A stretch of 64,000 bases of DNA from Rhodobacter ferrooxidans (GTDB taxonomy: Bacteria; Pseudomonadota; Alphaproteobacteria; Rhodobacterales; Rhodobacteraceae): NCBI RefSeq assembly GCF_000176015.1, contig NZ_ACYY01000004.1, forward strand, positions 1 through 64,000, written 5' to 3'. The notes below the pieces were generated by a model that saw only the letters and a program-made list of their open reading frames with translations, did no database searches and was not told where the DNA came from. Position numbers and translations under genes: made by a program. The number at the start of each line of letters is the position of its first letter. Position 1 is the first letter of the stretch. Shown here piece after piece: positions 8,611 to 16,429 of the stretch.

Positions 8611-8900
8611 GGCGGGTTCTGGCACTGGCGTTGCTGCTTGCGGCCTGCGTGCCGCAATCGAAAGCCGAGGATGCCGGGCAGCCGCAGGCCGACTGCCCGG
8701 GCGGCAAGATGGTGGTCACCATGTCTGGGCCGACCTGCGTCAGGCTGCTGCCGGATGCGGGCAAGGCCTGCACCTCGAACGACCAATGCGAGGGGTCGTG
8801 CATGGCCGACAGCCGGACCTGTTCGGCCTCGACGCCGATGTTCGGCTGTTTCTCGACGCTGGAAAACGGCGTCGCCACCCCGATGCTCTGCGTCGATTGA
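8607..8900 (+). CDS. Small cysteine-rich lipoprotein
   Basis: The 97-residue product starts MRRVLALALLLAAC, a lipoprotein signal peptide with a clear lipobox LLAAC, so it should be attached to the outer membrane or periplasmic face. The mature part has seven further Cys residues, in patterns such as CPGGKM, CVRLL, CTSNDQCEGSC and SRTCSA, suggesting disulfide bonds. It overlaps the stop of the BKACE gene by 4 bases (ATGA), so translation is coupled, and the dehydrogenase gene follows 41 bases later. I do not recognise a family. Placement in a catabolic operon hints at envelope capture or sensing of the substrate, but this is speculation. Confidence 0.8.
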   Translation: MRRVLALALLLAACVPQSKAEDAGQPQADCPGGKMVVTMSGPTCVRLLPDAGKACTSNDQCEGSCMADSRTCSASTPMFGCFSTLENGVATPMLCVD

Positions 8901-8941
8901 ACGGAATTGCGGTGCGGCTGCACCGATGCGGGAGAAGTTTC

Positions 8942-10399
8942 ATGGCGCGCAAGGCGGCAATCATTGGCGGCGGGGTGATCGGTGGCGGCTGGGCGGCGCG
9001 GTTCCTTCTGAACGGCTGGGATGTTTCGGTGTTCGACCCCGACCCCGAGGCGGGCCGCAAGATCGGTGAAGTGCTGGCCAACGCCCGCGCCAGCCTGCCG
9101 GCACTTTCTGACGTTCCCATGCAATCCGAGGGTGCGCTGTCGTTTGCCACCAGCATCACCGAAGCCGTTGAAGGTGCGGATTACATTCAGGAATCGGTGT
9201 CGGAGCGGCTGGACCTGAAGCACCGGGTTTTTGCACAGATCCAACAATCCAGCCACGGCGTGCCGATCGGCTCTTCGACCTCGGGGTTCAAGCCCAGCGA
9301 GTTGCAGCAGGGGGCGGCGGATCCATCGGTGATCTTTGTCGCCCATCCGTTCAACCCGGTTTACCTTTTGCCGCTGGCCGAAGTGGTGCCCTCGGCGCAG
9401 ACCGACGCGGGCCTCGTGGAACGCGCCAAGGAAACGCTGCGCGAGATCGGCATGTTCCCCTTGCATGTGCGCAAGGAGATCGATGCCCACATCGCGGATC
9501 GGTTCCTGGAGGCGGTGTGGCGCGAGGCCTTGTGGCTGGTGAAGGATGGCGTCGCCACCACCGAGGAGATTGACGAGGCGATCCGCATGGGCTTTGGCTT
9601 GCGCTGGGGCCAGATGGGGCTGTTCGAGACCTACCGCGTGGCGGGTGGCGAGGCCGGGATGAAGCATTTCATGGCGCAGTTCGGGCCGTGCCTGACCTGG
9701 CCCTGGACCAAGCTGATGGACGTGCCGGAGTTCAACGACGAGTTGGTGGACCTGATCGCCGGGCAGTCCGATGCGCAATCGGGGATGCACAGCATCCGCG
9801 AGCTGGAACGCATCCGCGACCAGAACCTGATCGGTTTCCTGCGGGTCTTGAAGGAACGCAACTGGGGTGCAGGCAAGGTGCTGCTGGAGCATGACGCGCT
9901 GCGGCGGGCGGCGCTTCCCGTGCCCGTGCCGGGCACTGGTCCGCTGGAAATGGCGCACCTGACGGTGCTTCCGGGCTGGATCGACTACAACGGCCACATG
10001 ACCGAAAGCCGCTATCTGTTCGCGGCTTCGGAAACCTCGGACGCTTTCTTGCGCTTTATCGGGGCGGATGTGGCCTATGTCGGCACCGGCTACAGCTATT
10101 ACACCGCCGAGACCCACATCATGCATCTGGGCGAGGCGAAGCTGGGGGATGCACTGACGGGCTCGGTGCAGGTGCTGGCGGCGGATGAAAAGCGGCTGCA
10201 CATCTTCATCCGCATCCTGAAAGGCGGCGAGGCGGTGGCGACGCTGGAACAGATGCTGCTGCATGTCGATATGGCGGCGGGCAAGACCTGCGCGGCACCC
10301 AAGGCGATCCTGGACCGGCTGCTGCCGATCGCCGCCGCCCATGCACCGCTGCCGCGCCCCGAGGCGGCGGGTCGCCACGTCGGCCAAAGGAAAGCGTGA
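8942..10399 (+). CDS. cdhA: L-carnitine dehydrogenase fused to a hotdog thioesterase
   Basis: The N-terminal about 330 residues form a 3-hydroxyacyl-CoA dehydrogenase-like NAD enzyme (GGGVIGGGWAARF at residues 9-21, SSTSGFKPSE, AHPFNPVYLLPL). This is the L-carnitine dehydrogenase class, oxidising carnitine to 3-dehydrocarnitine. From about residue 335 a second domain appears with LPGWIDYNGHMTESRYLF, typical of 4-hydroxybenzoyl-CoA-type hotdog thioesterases. It is expected to hydrolyse betainyl-CoA to glycine betaine, the role of CdhB elsewhere. The 485 residues therefore combine steps 1 and 3 of the pathway, with BKACE supplying step 2. The ATG at 8942 follows GGGAGAAG. Confidence 0.9.
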   Translation: MARKAAIIGGGVIGGGWAARFLLNGWDVSVFDPDPEAGRKIGEVLANARASLPALSDVPMQSEGALSFATSITEAVEGADYIQESVSERLDLKHRVFAQIQQSSHGVPIGSSTSGFKPSELQQGAADPSVIFVAHPFNPVYLLPLAEVVPSAQTDAGLVERAKETLREIGMFPLHVRKEIDAHIADRFLEAVWREALWLVKDGVATTEEIDEAIRMGFGLRWGQMGLFETYRVAGGEAGMKHFMAQFGPCLTWPWTKLMDVPEFNDELVDLIAGQSDAQSGMHSIRELERIRDQNLIGFLRVLKERNWGAGKVLLEHDALRRAALPVPVPGTGPLEMAHLTVLPGWIDYNGHMTESRYLFAASETSDAFLRFIGADVAYVGTGYSYYTAETHIMHLGEAKLGDALTGSVQVLAADEKRLHIFIRILKGGEAVATLEQMLLHVDMAAGKTCAAPKAILDRLLPIAAAHAPLPRPEAAGRHVGQRKA

Positions 10400-11562
10400 T
10401 GGATTTCGGCCTGTCCGACGAACAGCGGATGATCGTCGCCACCACGCGGGCCTTCGTGGAGGCCGAGTTGTATCCGCATGAGGCGATGGTCGAACGCACC
10501 GGCCATCTGCCGATGGAGGTGATCCGCGAGGTGCAGGCCAAGGCGATTGCCGCCGGGCTTTACGCCGCCAACATGCCCGAGGAGGTGGGTGGTGCCGGTC
10601 TCGATACCCTGACCTGGCTTTTGTATGAAAAGGAACTGGGCCGAGCGAATTATGCGCTGCACTGGACCTGCGTGGCGCGGCCCTCCAACATCCTGCTGGC
10701 GGGCACGGCCGAGCAGCGCGAGCGGTATCTGCTGCCTTGCGTGCGCGGCGAGAAATGGGATTGCCTGGCGATGACCGAACCCGGCGCCGGGTCCGATCTG
10801 CGCGGCATGAAAGCCACGGCGCGGCTGGAGGGCGGCGACTGGGTGCTGAACGGCACCAAGCATTTCATCAGCCACGCCGATCTGGCGGATTTCGCCATCG
10901 TGTTCATGGCGAGCGGCGAGGAAGACACTCCGCGTGGGCGAAAGAAGCGGATCACCGCGTTTTTCGTGGACAAGGGCACGCCGGGCTTCACGGTGCGCGA
11001 CGGCTACCGCAACGTCAGCCACCGGGGCTATACCAACGCGATCCTGGAGTTCGACAACTGCCGCCTGCCCGCGGCGCAAGTGCTGGGCGAGGCCCACAAG
11101 GGGTTTGATGTCGCCAACACCTGGCTGGGGGCGACCCGGTTGCAAGTCGCCTCCACCTGCCTTGGCCGCGCCGAACGGGCGCTGGGGCTGGCGATCAGCT
11201 ATGCCGCCGAGCGTCGGCAGTTCGGCCAGCAGATCGGCAAGTTCCAGGGCGTGTCGTTCAAGCTGGCCGATATGGCGATGGAGTTGAAGGCGGCAGAACT
11301 GCTGACCCGCGAGGCGGCGTGGAAGTTCGATCAGGGCACGGTGACCGAGGCCGACATGTCGATGGCCAAGCTGAAGGCGACCGAAGTGCTGGCAATGGTG
11401 GCGGACGAGGCGATCCAGATCCATGGCGGCATGGGGCTGATGGACGAGTTGCCGCTGGAACGGATCTGGCGCGACGCGCGGGTGGAGCGGATCTGGGAGG
11501 GCACCTCGGAAATCCAGCGCCATATCATCAGTCGCGAGCTGCTGCGGGCGGTGGATGGCTGA
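10399..11562 (+). CDS. Acyl-CoA dehydrogenase, possible gamma-butyrobetainyl-CoA dehydrogenase
   Basis: A full-length 387-residue FAD acyl-CoA dehydrogenase. It has the FAD/substrate loop MTEPGAGSDL, the segment AAERRQFGQQIGKFQG, the IHGGMGLMDELPLER region and the C-terminal WEGTSEIQRHIISRELLR. The ATG overlaps the preceding stop by one base (TGATG) and AAAGGAAAG lies just upstream, so it is co-translated with the dehydrogenase fusion. Beside a CaiD-like hydratase and an acyl-CoA ligase, the simplest reading is oxidation of gamma-butyrobetainyl-CoA to crotonobetainyl-CoA. The substrate is inferred only from context. Confidence 0.85.
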   Translation: MDFGLSDEQRMIVATTRAFVEAELYPHEAMVERTGHLPMEVIREVQAKAIAAGLYAANMPEEVGGAGLDTLTWLLYEKELGRANYALHWTCVARPSNILLAGTAEQRERYLLPCVRGEKWDCLAMTEPGAGSDLRGMKATARLEGGDWVLNGTKHFISHADLADFAIVFMASGEEDTPRGRKKRITAFFVDKGTPGFTVRDGYRNVSHRGYTNAILEFDNCRLPAAQVLGEAHKGFDVANTWLGATRLQVASTCLGRAERALGLAISYAAERRQFGQQIGKFQGVSFKLADMAMELKAAELLTREAAWKFDQGTVTEADMSMAKLKATEVLAMVADEAIQIHGGMGLMDELPLERIWRDARVERIWEGTSEIQRHIISRELLRAVDG

Positions 11563-11566
11563 CAGG

Positions 11567-11786
11567 CCGGGGGTTTTCCACCCCCGGACCCCCGGAGGAT
11601 ATTTGAGAACAGATGAAACGAAATGTTAACCTTGAGTCGGCAGATTGGTTGCACGGTACAGGCGGGGACGCCGATGACCGTAACAGGTGAAGATTCCCTG
11701 CTCCCTTGGCTGGGGGCAGGGCGTCTCCTTTCCTCATTCATCTGTTTGAAGATATCCTCGGGGGTCCGGGGGCAGACAGCCCCCGG
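11567..11786. repeat. Inverted pair of dispersed hairpin repeats
   Basis: Copy A (11567-11617) pairs CCGGGGG with CCCCCGG and runs through GGACCCCCGGA to GATATTTGAGAACAGATGAA. Copy B (11737-11786) is a near-complementary inverted copy, TTCATCTGTTTGAAGATATC followed by CTCGGGGGTCCGGGGG and CCCCCGG. The two can pair as arms around about 120 bases between the acyl-CoA dehydrogenase and the ligase gene. The element family recurs elsewhere in the window. Confidence 0.75.
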
Positions 11787-11813
11787 CTGGTTCAGCCAGC
11801 GCGGGCACCAGAC

Positions 11814-13811
11814 ATGACAGACCTGTCGCGCCTGCTGCGCCCGAGGTCTATTGCGGTGCTGGGCTCGGTCTGGGCCGAGAATGTGATTGCGCAATGCCGC
11901 AAGATGGGGTTCGCGGGGCCGGTCTGGCCGGTGCATCCCTTAAAGCAGAACATCGGCGGTCTGCCTGCTTATCCCTCGCTGGCCGATCTGCCCGGCGTGC
12001 CGGATGCCACCTTCATCGGGGTGAACCGGCATGCCACGGTCGAGGTTGTACGCGAGCTGGCGGCGATGCGGGCGGGGGGGGCGATCTGTTTTGCTTCGGG
12101 CTGGACCGAGGCGGGCGAGCCGGGGTTGCAGGCGGCTTTGGTAGCGGCGGCGGGGGAAATGCCGATCCTGGGGCCGAACTGCTATGGGGTGATCAACTAC
12201 CTCGACGGCGCGCTCTTGTGGCCCGACCAGCATGGCGGGCGGCGGGTGGAGCGCGGGGTGGCGCTGCTGTCGCAATCCTCCAACATCGTGATCAACCTGA
12301 CGATGCAGGCCCGCGCTTTGCCGGTGGCCTATGTGGCCTGTCTGGGCAATGCCGCACAGGTGGGGTTGGCGGAACTGGCGGGCGCCTTGCTGGATGACGA
12401 GCGGGTGACGGCCATTGGCATGTATGTCGAGGGTATCGACGATGCGCCCGGCTTTGCGGCTTTGGCGCAAGCGGCGCGGGCGGCGGGCAAGGGCGTGGTT
12501 TGCCTGAAATCCGGCAAGACCGAGCTTTCCCGCACCGCGGCGGCCTCGCATACCGCGTCCTTGGCGGGGGGCGGCGCGGCCTCCAGCGCCTTTCTGCGGC
12601 AGGCGGGGGTGGCGGAGGTTTCGACCTTGCCGGAACTGCTGGAGACGCTGAAAATCTTCCACGCCCACGGGCCGCAGATCGGCACGCGGCTTTGTTCGCT
12701 GTCGTGCTCGGGCGGCGAGGCGGGGTTGGTGGCGGACCTCGCGGCGCCGTTCGGGATCGACTTTCCGCCGCCCTCGGCAGAGCAGCGGCAGCGGTTGGGC
12801 GAGGTACTGGGGCCGATTGTCACCATTGCCAACCCGCTGGATTATCACACCTTCATCTGGGGCGACGGGCCGCGCACCACCGAGGTTTTCACCACCATGC
12901 TGGCGGGCTATGACGCGGGCATCTTCATTATCGACCCGCCGCGGCCCGACCGCTGTGACCCGGCAAGTTTCGGCCCGGCGCTGGAGGCGATTGTTGCGGC
13001 GGGGCAGGCGACCGGAAAACCGGCCTTTGCCGTGGCCTCCTTGCCGGAGAATTTCGACGAGGCATTGGGCGAGGACATGCTGGCGCGCGGCGTGGTGCCG
13101 CTGATGGGGCTGGAGGCGGCTTTGGGGGCGATCAAGGCGGCGCAGACGCCGGGCGGGGTGCCGGGGTGGCGGCCTTTGGCGGCGGGGCCGGAGCGCGACG
13201 CGCGGCTTTTGTCGGAGGCCGAGGCCAAGGGGTTGCTGGTGGCGGCGGGCGTGGCGGTGCCGCTGTTCGTGGCGGCGGAGACGTTGGCGGAACTGATGCC
13301 GAAGGCTGCGGCTTTGGTGCCGCCGTTGGCGCTGAAAGGCTTGGGGTTTGCCCACAAGACCGAGGCTGGGGCGGTGAGGTTGGGGCTTGCCACGCTGGCA
13401 GGTCAGGCCGAAATGCCGGGGGCCAGCGGTTATCTGGCCGAGGAGATGGTGACGGGTGCGGTGGCCGAGGTGCTGCTGGGGCTGCGGCGAGACCCGGTCT
13501 ATGGGGTCAGCCTGACGCTGGGCCTCGGCGGGGTGACGGCGGAACTGCTGGCGGATACGGTGACGCTGATCCTGCCGGTGACCGAGGCCGAGGTGCTTGC
13601 GGCCTTGCGACGGCTTCGGCTGTGGCCGTTGCTGGACGGCTATCGCGGCCGGGTGCGGGCGGATGTGCCGGCGCTGGTTGCGATGGCGATGCGGCTGGCG
13701 GCGCTGATGCAGGCCGACGCCAGCCTTGAGGAAATTGAGCTTAACCCGGTGCTGCTGCGCGAGACCGGTGCCGTGGCGGTGGATGCGCTGATCAGAAAGG
13801 TGATGCCATGA
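11814..13811 (+). CDS. ADP-forming acyl-CoA ligase (CoA-binding, ligase and ATP-grasp domains)
   Basis: This 665-residue protein has the architecture of NDP-forming acyl-CoA synthetases: a CoA-binding Rossmann domain (about 5-105, starting LLRPRSIAVLGSV), two ligase-like domains with the catalytic phospho-histidine in SHTASLAGG (H246), and a C-terminal ATP-grasp domain (about 450-665, with LKGLGFAHKTEAGAV). In this operon it probably activates a betaine such as gamma-butyrobetaine, crotonobetaine or carnitine as a CoA ester. The reaction is reversible in this class, so it could also release carnitine. The ATG at 11814 matches the domain start. The next gene overlaps by 4 bases. Confidence 0.85.
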   Translation: MTDLSRLLRPRSIAVLGSVWAENVIAQCRKMGFAGPVWPVHPLKQNIGGLPAYPSLADLPGVPDATFIGVNRHATVEVVRELAAMRAGGAICFASGWTEAGEPGLQAALVAAAGEMPILGPNCYGVINYLDGALLWPDQHGGRRVERGVALLSQSSNIVINLTMQARALPVAYVACLGNAAQVGLAELAGALLDDERVTAIGMYVEGIDDAPGFAALAQAARAAGKGVVCLKSGKTELSRTAAASHTASLAGGGAASSAFLRQAGVAEVSTLPELLETLKIFHAHGPQIGTRLCSLSCSGGEAGLVADLAAPFGIDFPPPSAEQRQRLGEVLGPIVTIANPLDYHTFIWGDGPRTTEVFTTMLAGYDAGIFIIDPPRPDRCDPASFGPALEAIVAAGQATGKPAFAVASLPENFDEALGEDMLARGVVPLMGLEAALGAIKAAQTPGGVPGWRPLAAGPERDARLLSEAEAKGLLVAAGVAVPLFVAAETLAELMPKAAALVPPLALKGLGFAHKTEAGAVRLGLATLAGQAEMPGASGYLAEEMVTGAVAEVLLGLRRDPVYGVSLTLGLGGVTAELLADTVTLILPVTEAEVLAALRRLRLWPLLDGYRGRVRADVPALVAMAMRLAALMQADASLEEIELNPVLLRETGAVAVDALIRKVMP

Positions 13812-14605
13812 TGCAGATGTTGACCGATGGCCCGATCCGCACCCGGCGCGAGGGGGCGGTGCTGGAGGTGACGCTGGACCGCCCGAAAGCCAACGCAATT
13901 GACCTGATCACCAGCCGGATCATGGGGCTGGTGTTCCGGGATTTCCGCGATGACGACAGCCTGCGCGTGGCGATCCTGCGGGCGGCGGGCGAGAAATTCT
14001 TCTGCCCCGGCTGGGACTTGAAGGCGGCGGCGGGTGGCGATGCCGTGGACGGCGACTATGGCGTGGGCGGCTTTGGCGGCCTGCAGGAACTGCCCAATCT
14101 CAACAAGCCGGTGATTGCGGCGGTGAACGGCATCTGCTGCGGTGGCGGGCTGGAACTGGCGCTGTCTTGCGATCTGATCCTGGCGTCGGCCACCGCAACC
14201 TTCGCGCTGCCGGAGATCCGGTCGGGCACGGTGGCCGATGCTGCCAGCATCAAGCTGCCCAAGCGCATCCCCTATCATGTGGCGATGGACCTGCTGCTGA
14301 CCGGGCGCTGGTTCGATGCCGAGGAGGCCCTGCGCTGGGGCCTGCTGCGCGAAGTTTGCGCGCCGGGGGATTTGCTGGCCAAGGCCTGGGATCTGGCGCG
14401 GATGCTGGAGGCCGGGCCGCCGCTGGTCTATGCCGCGATCAAGGAAGTGGTGCGCGAGGCCGAGAACATGCGGTTTCAGGACGCGCTGAACCGCATCACC
14501 AAGCGGCAGATGCCGACAGTGGACCGGCTCTATTCCAGCGAGGATCAATTGGAGGGGGCCAAGGCATTCGCCGAAAAGCGCGACCCGGTGTGGAAGGGGC
14601 GCTGA
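13808..14605 (+). CDS. caiD: Crotonobetainyl-CoA hydratase-like enoyl-CoA hydratase
   Basis: A 265-residue crotonase-fold enzyme. It resembles Escherichia coli CaiD in detail: LDRPKANAID near the start, GEKFFCPGWDLKAAA, KPVIAAVNGICCGGGLELAL forming the oxyanion hole region, FALPEIRSGTV, and an identical-looking C-terminus FAEKRDPVWKGR. CaiD hydrates crotonobetainyl-CoA to L-carnitinyl-CoA. The ATG overlaps the ligase stop (ATGATG), so the two are translationally coupled. Together with the ligase and acyl-CoA dehydrogenase it would link gamma-butyrobetaine to carnitine. Confidence in the family is high and in the substrate good. Confidence 0.88.
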   Translation: MMQMLTDGPIRTRREGAVLEVTLDRPKANAIDLITSRIMGLVFRDFRDDDSLRVAILRAAGEKFFCPGWDLKAAAGGDAVDGDYGVGGFGGLQELPNLNKPVIAAVNGICCGGGLELALSCDLILASATATFALPEIRSGTVADAASIKLPKRIPYHVAMDLLLTGRWFDAEEALRWGLLREVCAPGDLLAKAWDLARMLEAGPPLVYAAIKEVVREAENMRFQDALNRITKRQMPTVDRLYSSEDQLEGAKAFAEKRDPVWKGR

Positions 14606-14715
14606 TATTTGCGACGGTTTTGTGTCGCGGATGCGCGGGGGCGCCCGGCCTTGCGGCGCTAGTCTGGTGGCAAGGCCGCATCGGGTATGTGTGCCGGAAA
14701 AACGCCGGAGCGGGT

Positions 14716-16329
14716 GTGGACGAGACCGATTTCATCATCGTGGGCGCGGGGTCAGCGGGATGCGTGCTGGCCAACCGCTTGACGGAATCCGGCAAATTCC
14801 GGGTGACGCTGCTGGAGGCGGGCGGCTCGGACCGGCGATTTTTCGTGGCCTTGCCATTGGGTTACGGCAAGCTGTTCTACAACCCTGCGGTGAACTGGCT
14901 TTACAAAACCGAACCTGACCCCGGTCTGGCCGGGCAAAGCGACCACTGGCCGCGGGGCAGGCTGCTGGGCGGGTCGTCCTCGATCAACGCGATGGTGTGG
15001 ATCAGGGGGCACCGGGCGGATTACGAGGAATGGGGGGCCGAAAACCCCGGCTGGGGCTGGCCGGACGTGCTGGCCGCCTATCGCGCCATCGAGGATACCG
15101 AGGCTGGCGGCGATGACTGGCGCGGCACCGGCGGGCCACTGTTCATCGCGGCCAATCGCTCGGGTTTGCATCCGCTGGTGCAGGACTATGTGGCGGCCTG
15201 CGAAAGTGCGGGGCTGCCGTTCAACCCGGATTTCAACGGCGCCGAGCAGGAAGGTTGCGGCAGCTACCAGATGACCATCAAGGCCGCGCGACGCAACTCG
15301 ACGGCGCGGGCGTTTCTGCGACCGGCGATGCGGCGGGCCAATCTGCGGGTGGAAACCGGGGCGCAGGTGACGCGGGTGCTGATCGAGCAGGGCCGCGCGG
15401 TGGGGGTGGAATACCGGCAGAGCGGGGTGACGCGCGTCTTGCGGGCGCGGGCCGAGGTGATTTTGGCGGGCGGCGCGGTGAACTCGCCGCAGCTTTTGCA
15501 ACTGTCGGGCATCGGGCCGGGTGGGCTGTTGCAGGGCCTTGGCATCCCGGTGCTGCGCGACAACCCCAATGTCGGCGACCATCTGAGTGACCATCAGGGC
15601 ATCAACTACACCTGGCGGATGCAAGTGCCGACCTATAACGACCAGTTGCGTCCGTGGTGGGGCAAGCTGCGGGCCGGGTTGCAATATGTCTTGGGCGGGA
15701 ATGGGCCGCTGGCGAAATCCATCAACCACGGCGGCGGGTTCTTCCGCACCTCGCCTGATTTGCCACGCCCCAACATGCAACTGTATTTTCAGGCGTTTTC
15801 CACCCTGATCCCGCGCAATGGCGAACGGCCCTTGCTGACGCCCGACCCGTTTTCCGGCATGTCGATCGGGCTTTCCAACTGCCGCCCGACCAGCCGCGGC
15901 CATATCCGCATCCGCTCGGCCGACCCATTGGCGCATCCGGCAATCACCGCCAATGCATTTGCCACTGAACATGACGTGGCCGAAATGCTGGCGGCGGTGA
16001 AGTTCCTGCGCCGGATCGCGGCACAACCGGCGATGGCCCGGCTGATCGCCGAAGAATTGCGCCCCGGCCCTGCGGTCACCAGCGACGAGGCGCTGACCGA
16101 CGATTTCCGCCACCGCTCCGGCACGGTCTATCACCCCTCCTGCACGGCGCGGATGGGGCCGGACCCGGCGACGTCCGTAGTCGATGCCCGGCTGCGGGTG
16201 CATGGCGTGGATGGCCTGCGGGTGATCGACGCCAGCGCCTTTCCCAACCTGATCGCCGGCAACACCAACGCGCCCGCGATCCTGATGGGCTGGAAAGGTG
16301 CCGATCTGGTGCTGCAAGACCGGCGCTAA
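14716..16329 (+). CDS. GMC-family FAD oxidoreductase, choline dehydrogenase-like
   Basis: A 537-residue FAD-dependent alcohol dehydrogenase. The N-terminal dinucleotide fold is [21 protein letters not shown] signature 1 is [19 protein letters not shown], signature 2 is [17 protein letters not shown], and the active-site His lies in [14 protein letters not shown] start at 14716 with GGAG five bases upstream fits the family N-terminus; the frame is open further upstream but inside caiD. Next to a choline-sulfatase and carnitine genes it may oxidise choline to betaine aldehyde, like BetA. Many GMC enzymes act on other alcohols, so no symbol is assigned. Confidence 0.85.
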   Translation: MDETDFIIVGAGSAGCVLANRLTESGKFRVTLLEAGGSDRRFFVALPLGYGKLFYNPAVNWLYKTEPDPGLAGQSDHWPRGRLLGGSSSINAMVWIRGHRADYEEWGAENPGWGWPDVLAAYRAIEDTEAGGDDWRGTGGPLFIAANRSGLHPLVQDYVAACESAGLPFNPDFNGAEQEGCGSYQMTIKAARRNSTARAFLRPAMRRANLRVETGAQVTRVLIEQGRAVGVEYRQSGVTRVLRARAEVILAGGAVNSPQLLQLSGIGPGGLLQGLGIPVLRDNPNVGDHLSDHQGINYTWRMQVPTYNDQLRPWWGKLRAGLQYVLGGNGPLAKSINHGGGFFRTSPDLPRPNMQLYFQAFSTLIPRNGERPLLTPDPFSGMSIGLSNCRPTSRGHIRIRSADPLAHPAITANAFATEHDVAEMLAAVKFLRRIAAQPAMARLIAEELRPGPAVTSDEALTDDFRHRSGTVYHPSCTARMGPDPATSVVDARLRVHGVDGLRVIDASAFPNLIAGNTNAPAILMGWKGADLVLQDRR

Positions 16330-16331
16330 GG

Positions 16332-16366
16332 CTTTCACCTTTGCACAAATATCCCCCGCGGAGCGT
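16332..16366. repeat. Dispersed repeat, short copy
   Basis: CTTTCACCTTTGCACAAATA followed by TCCCCCGCGG is the inverted form of the tail seen at 60590-60612 (GATATTTGGGCAAAGGTGAA). It lies between the convergent GMC and sulfatase genes. Confidence 0.55.
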
Positions 16367-16429
16367 CCTGCCTCTGCCGCAAGAACCGCCGCTCATCGGG
16401 CGTGACCGCCCTCTTCGCAATCCGGCGTC

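Noticed and set aside
7624-8625. In-frame upstream extension of the CdhR-like gene across cdhC
   Set aside because: The extra part overlaps cdhC in antisense and has no family similarity. The ATG at 7623 gives the expected regulator N-terminus.
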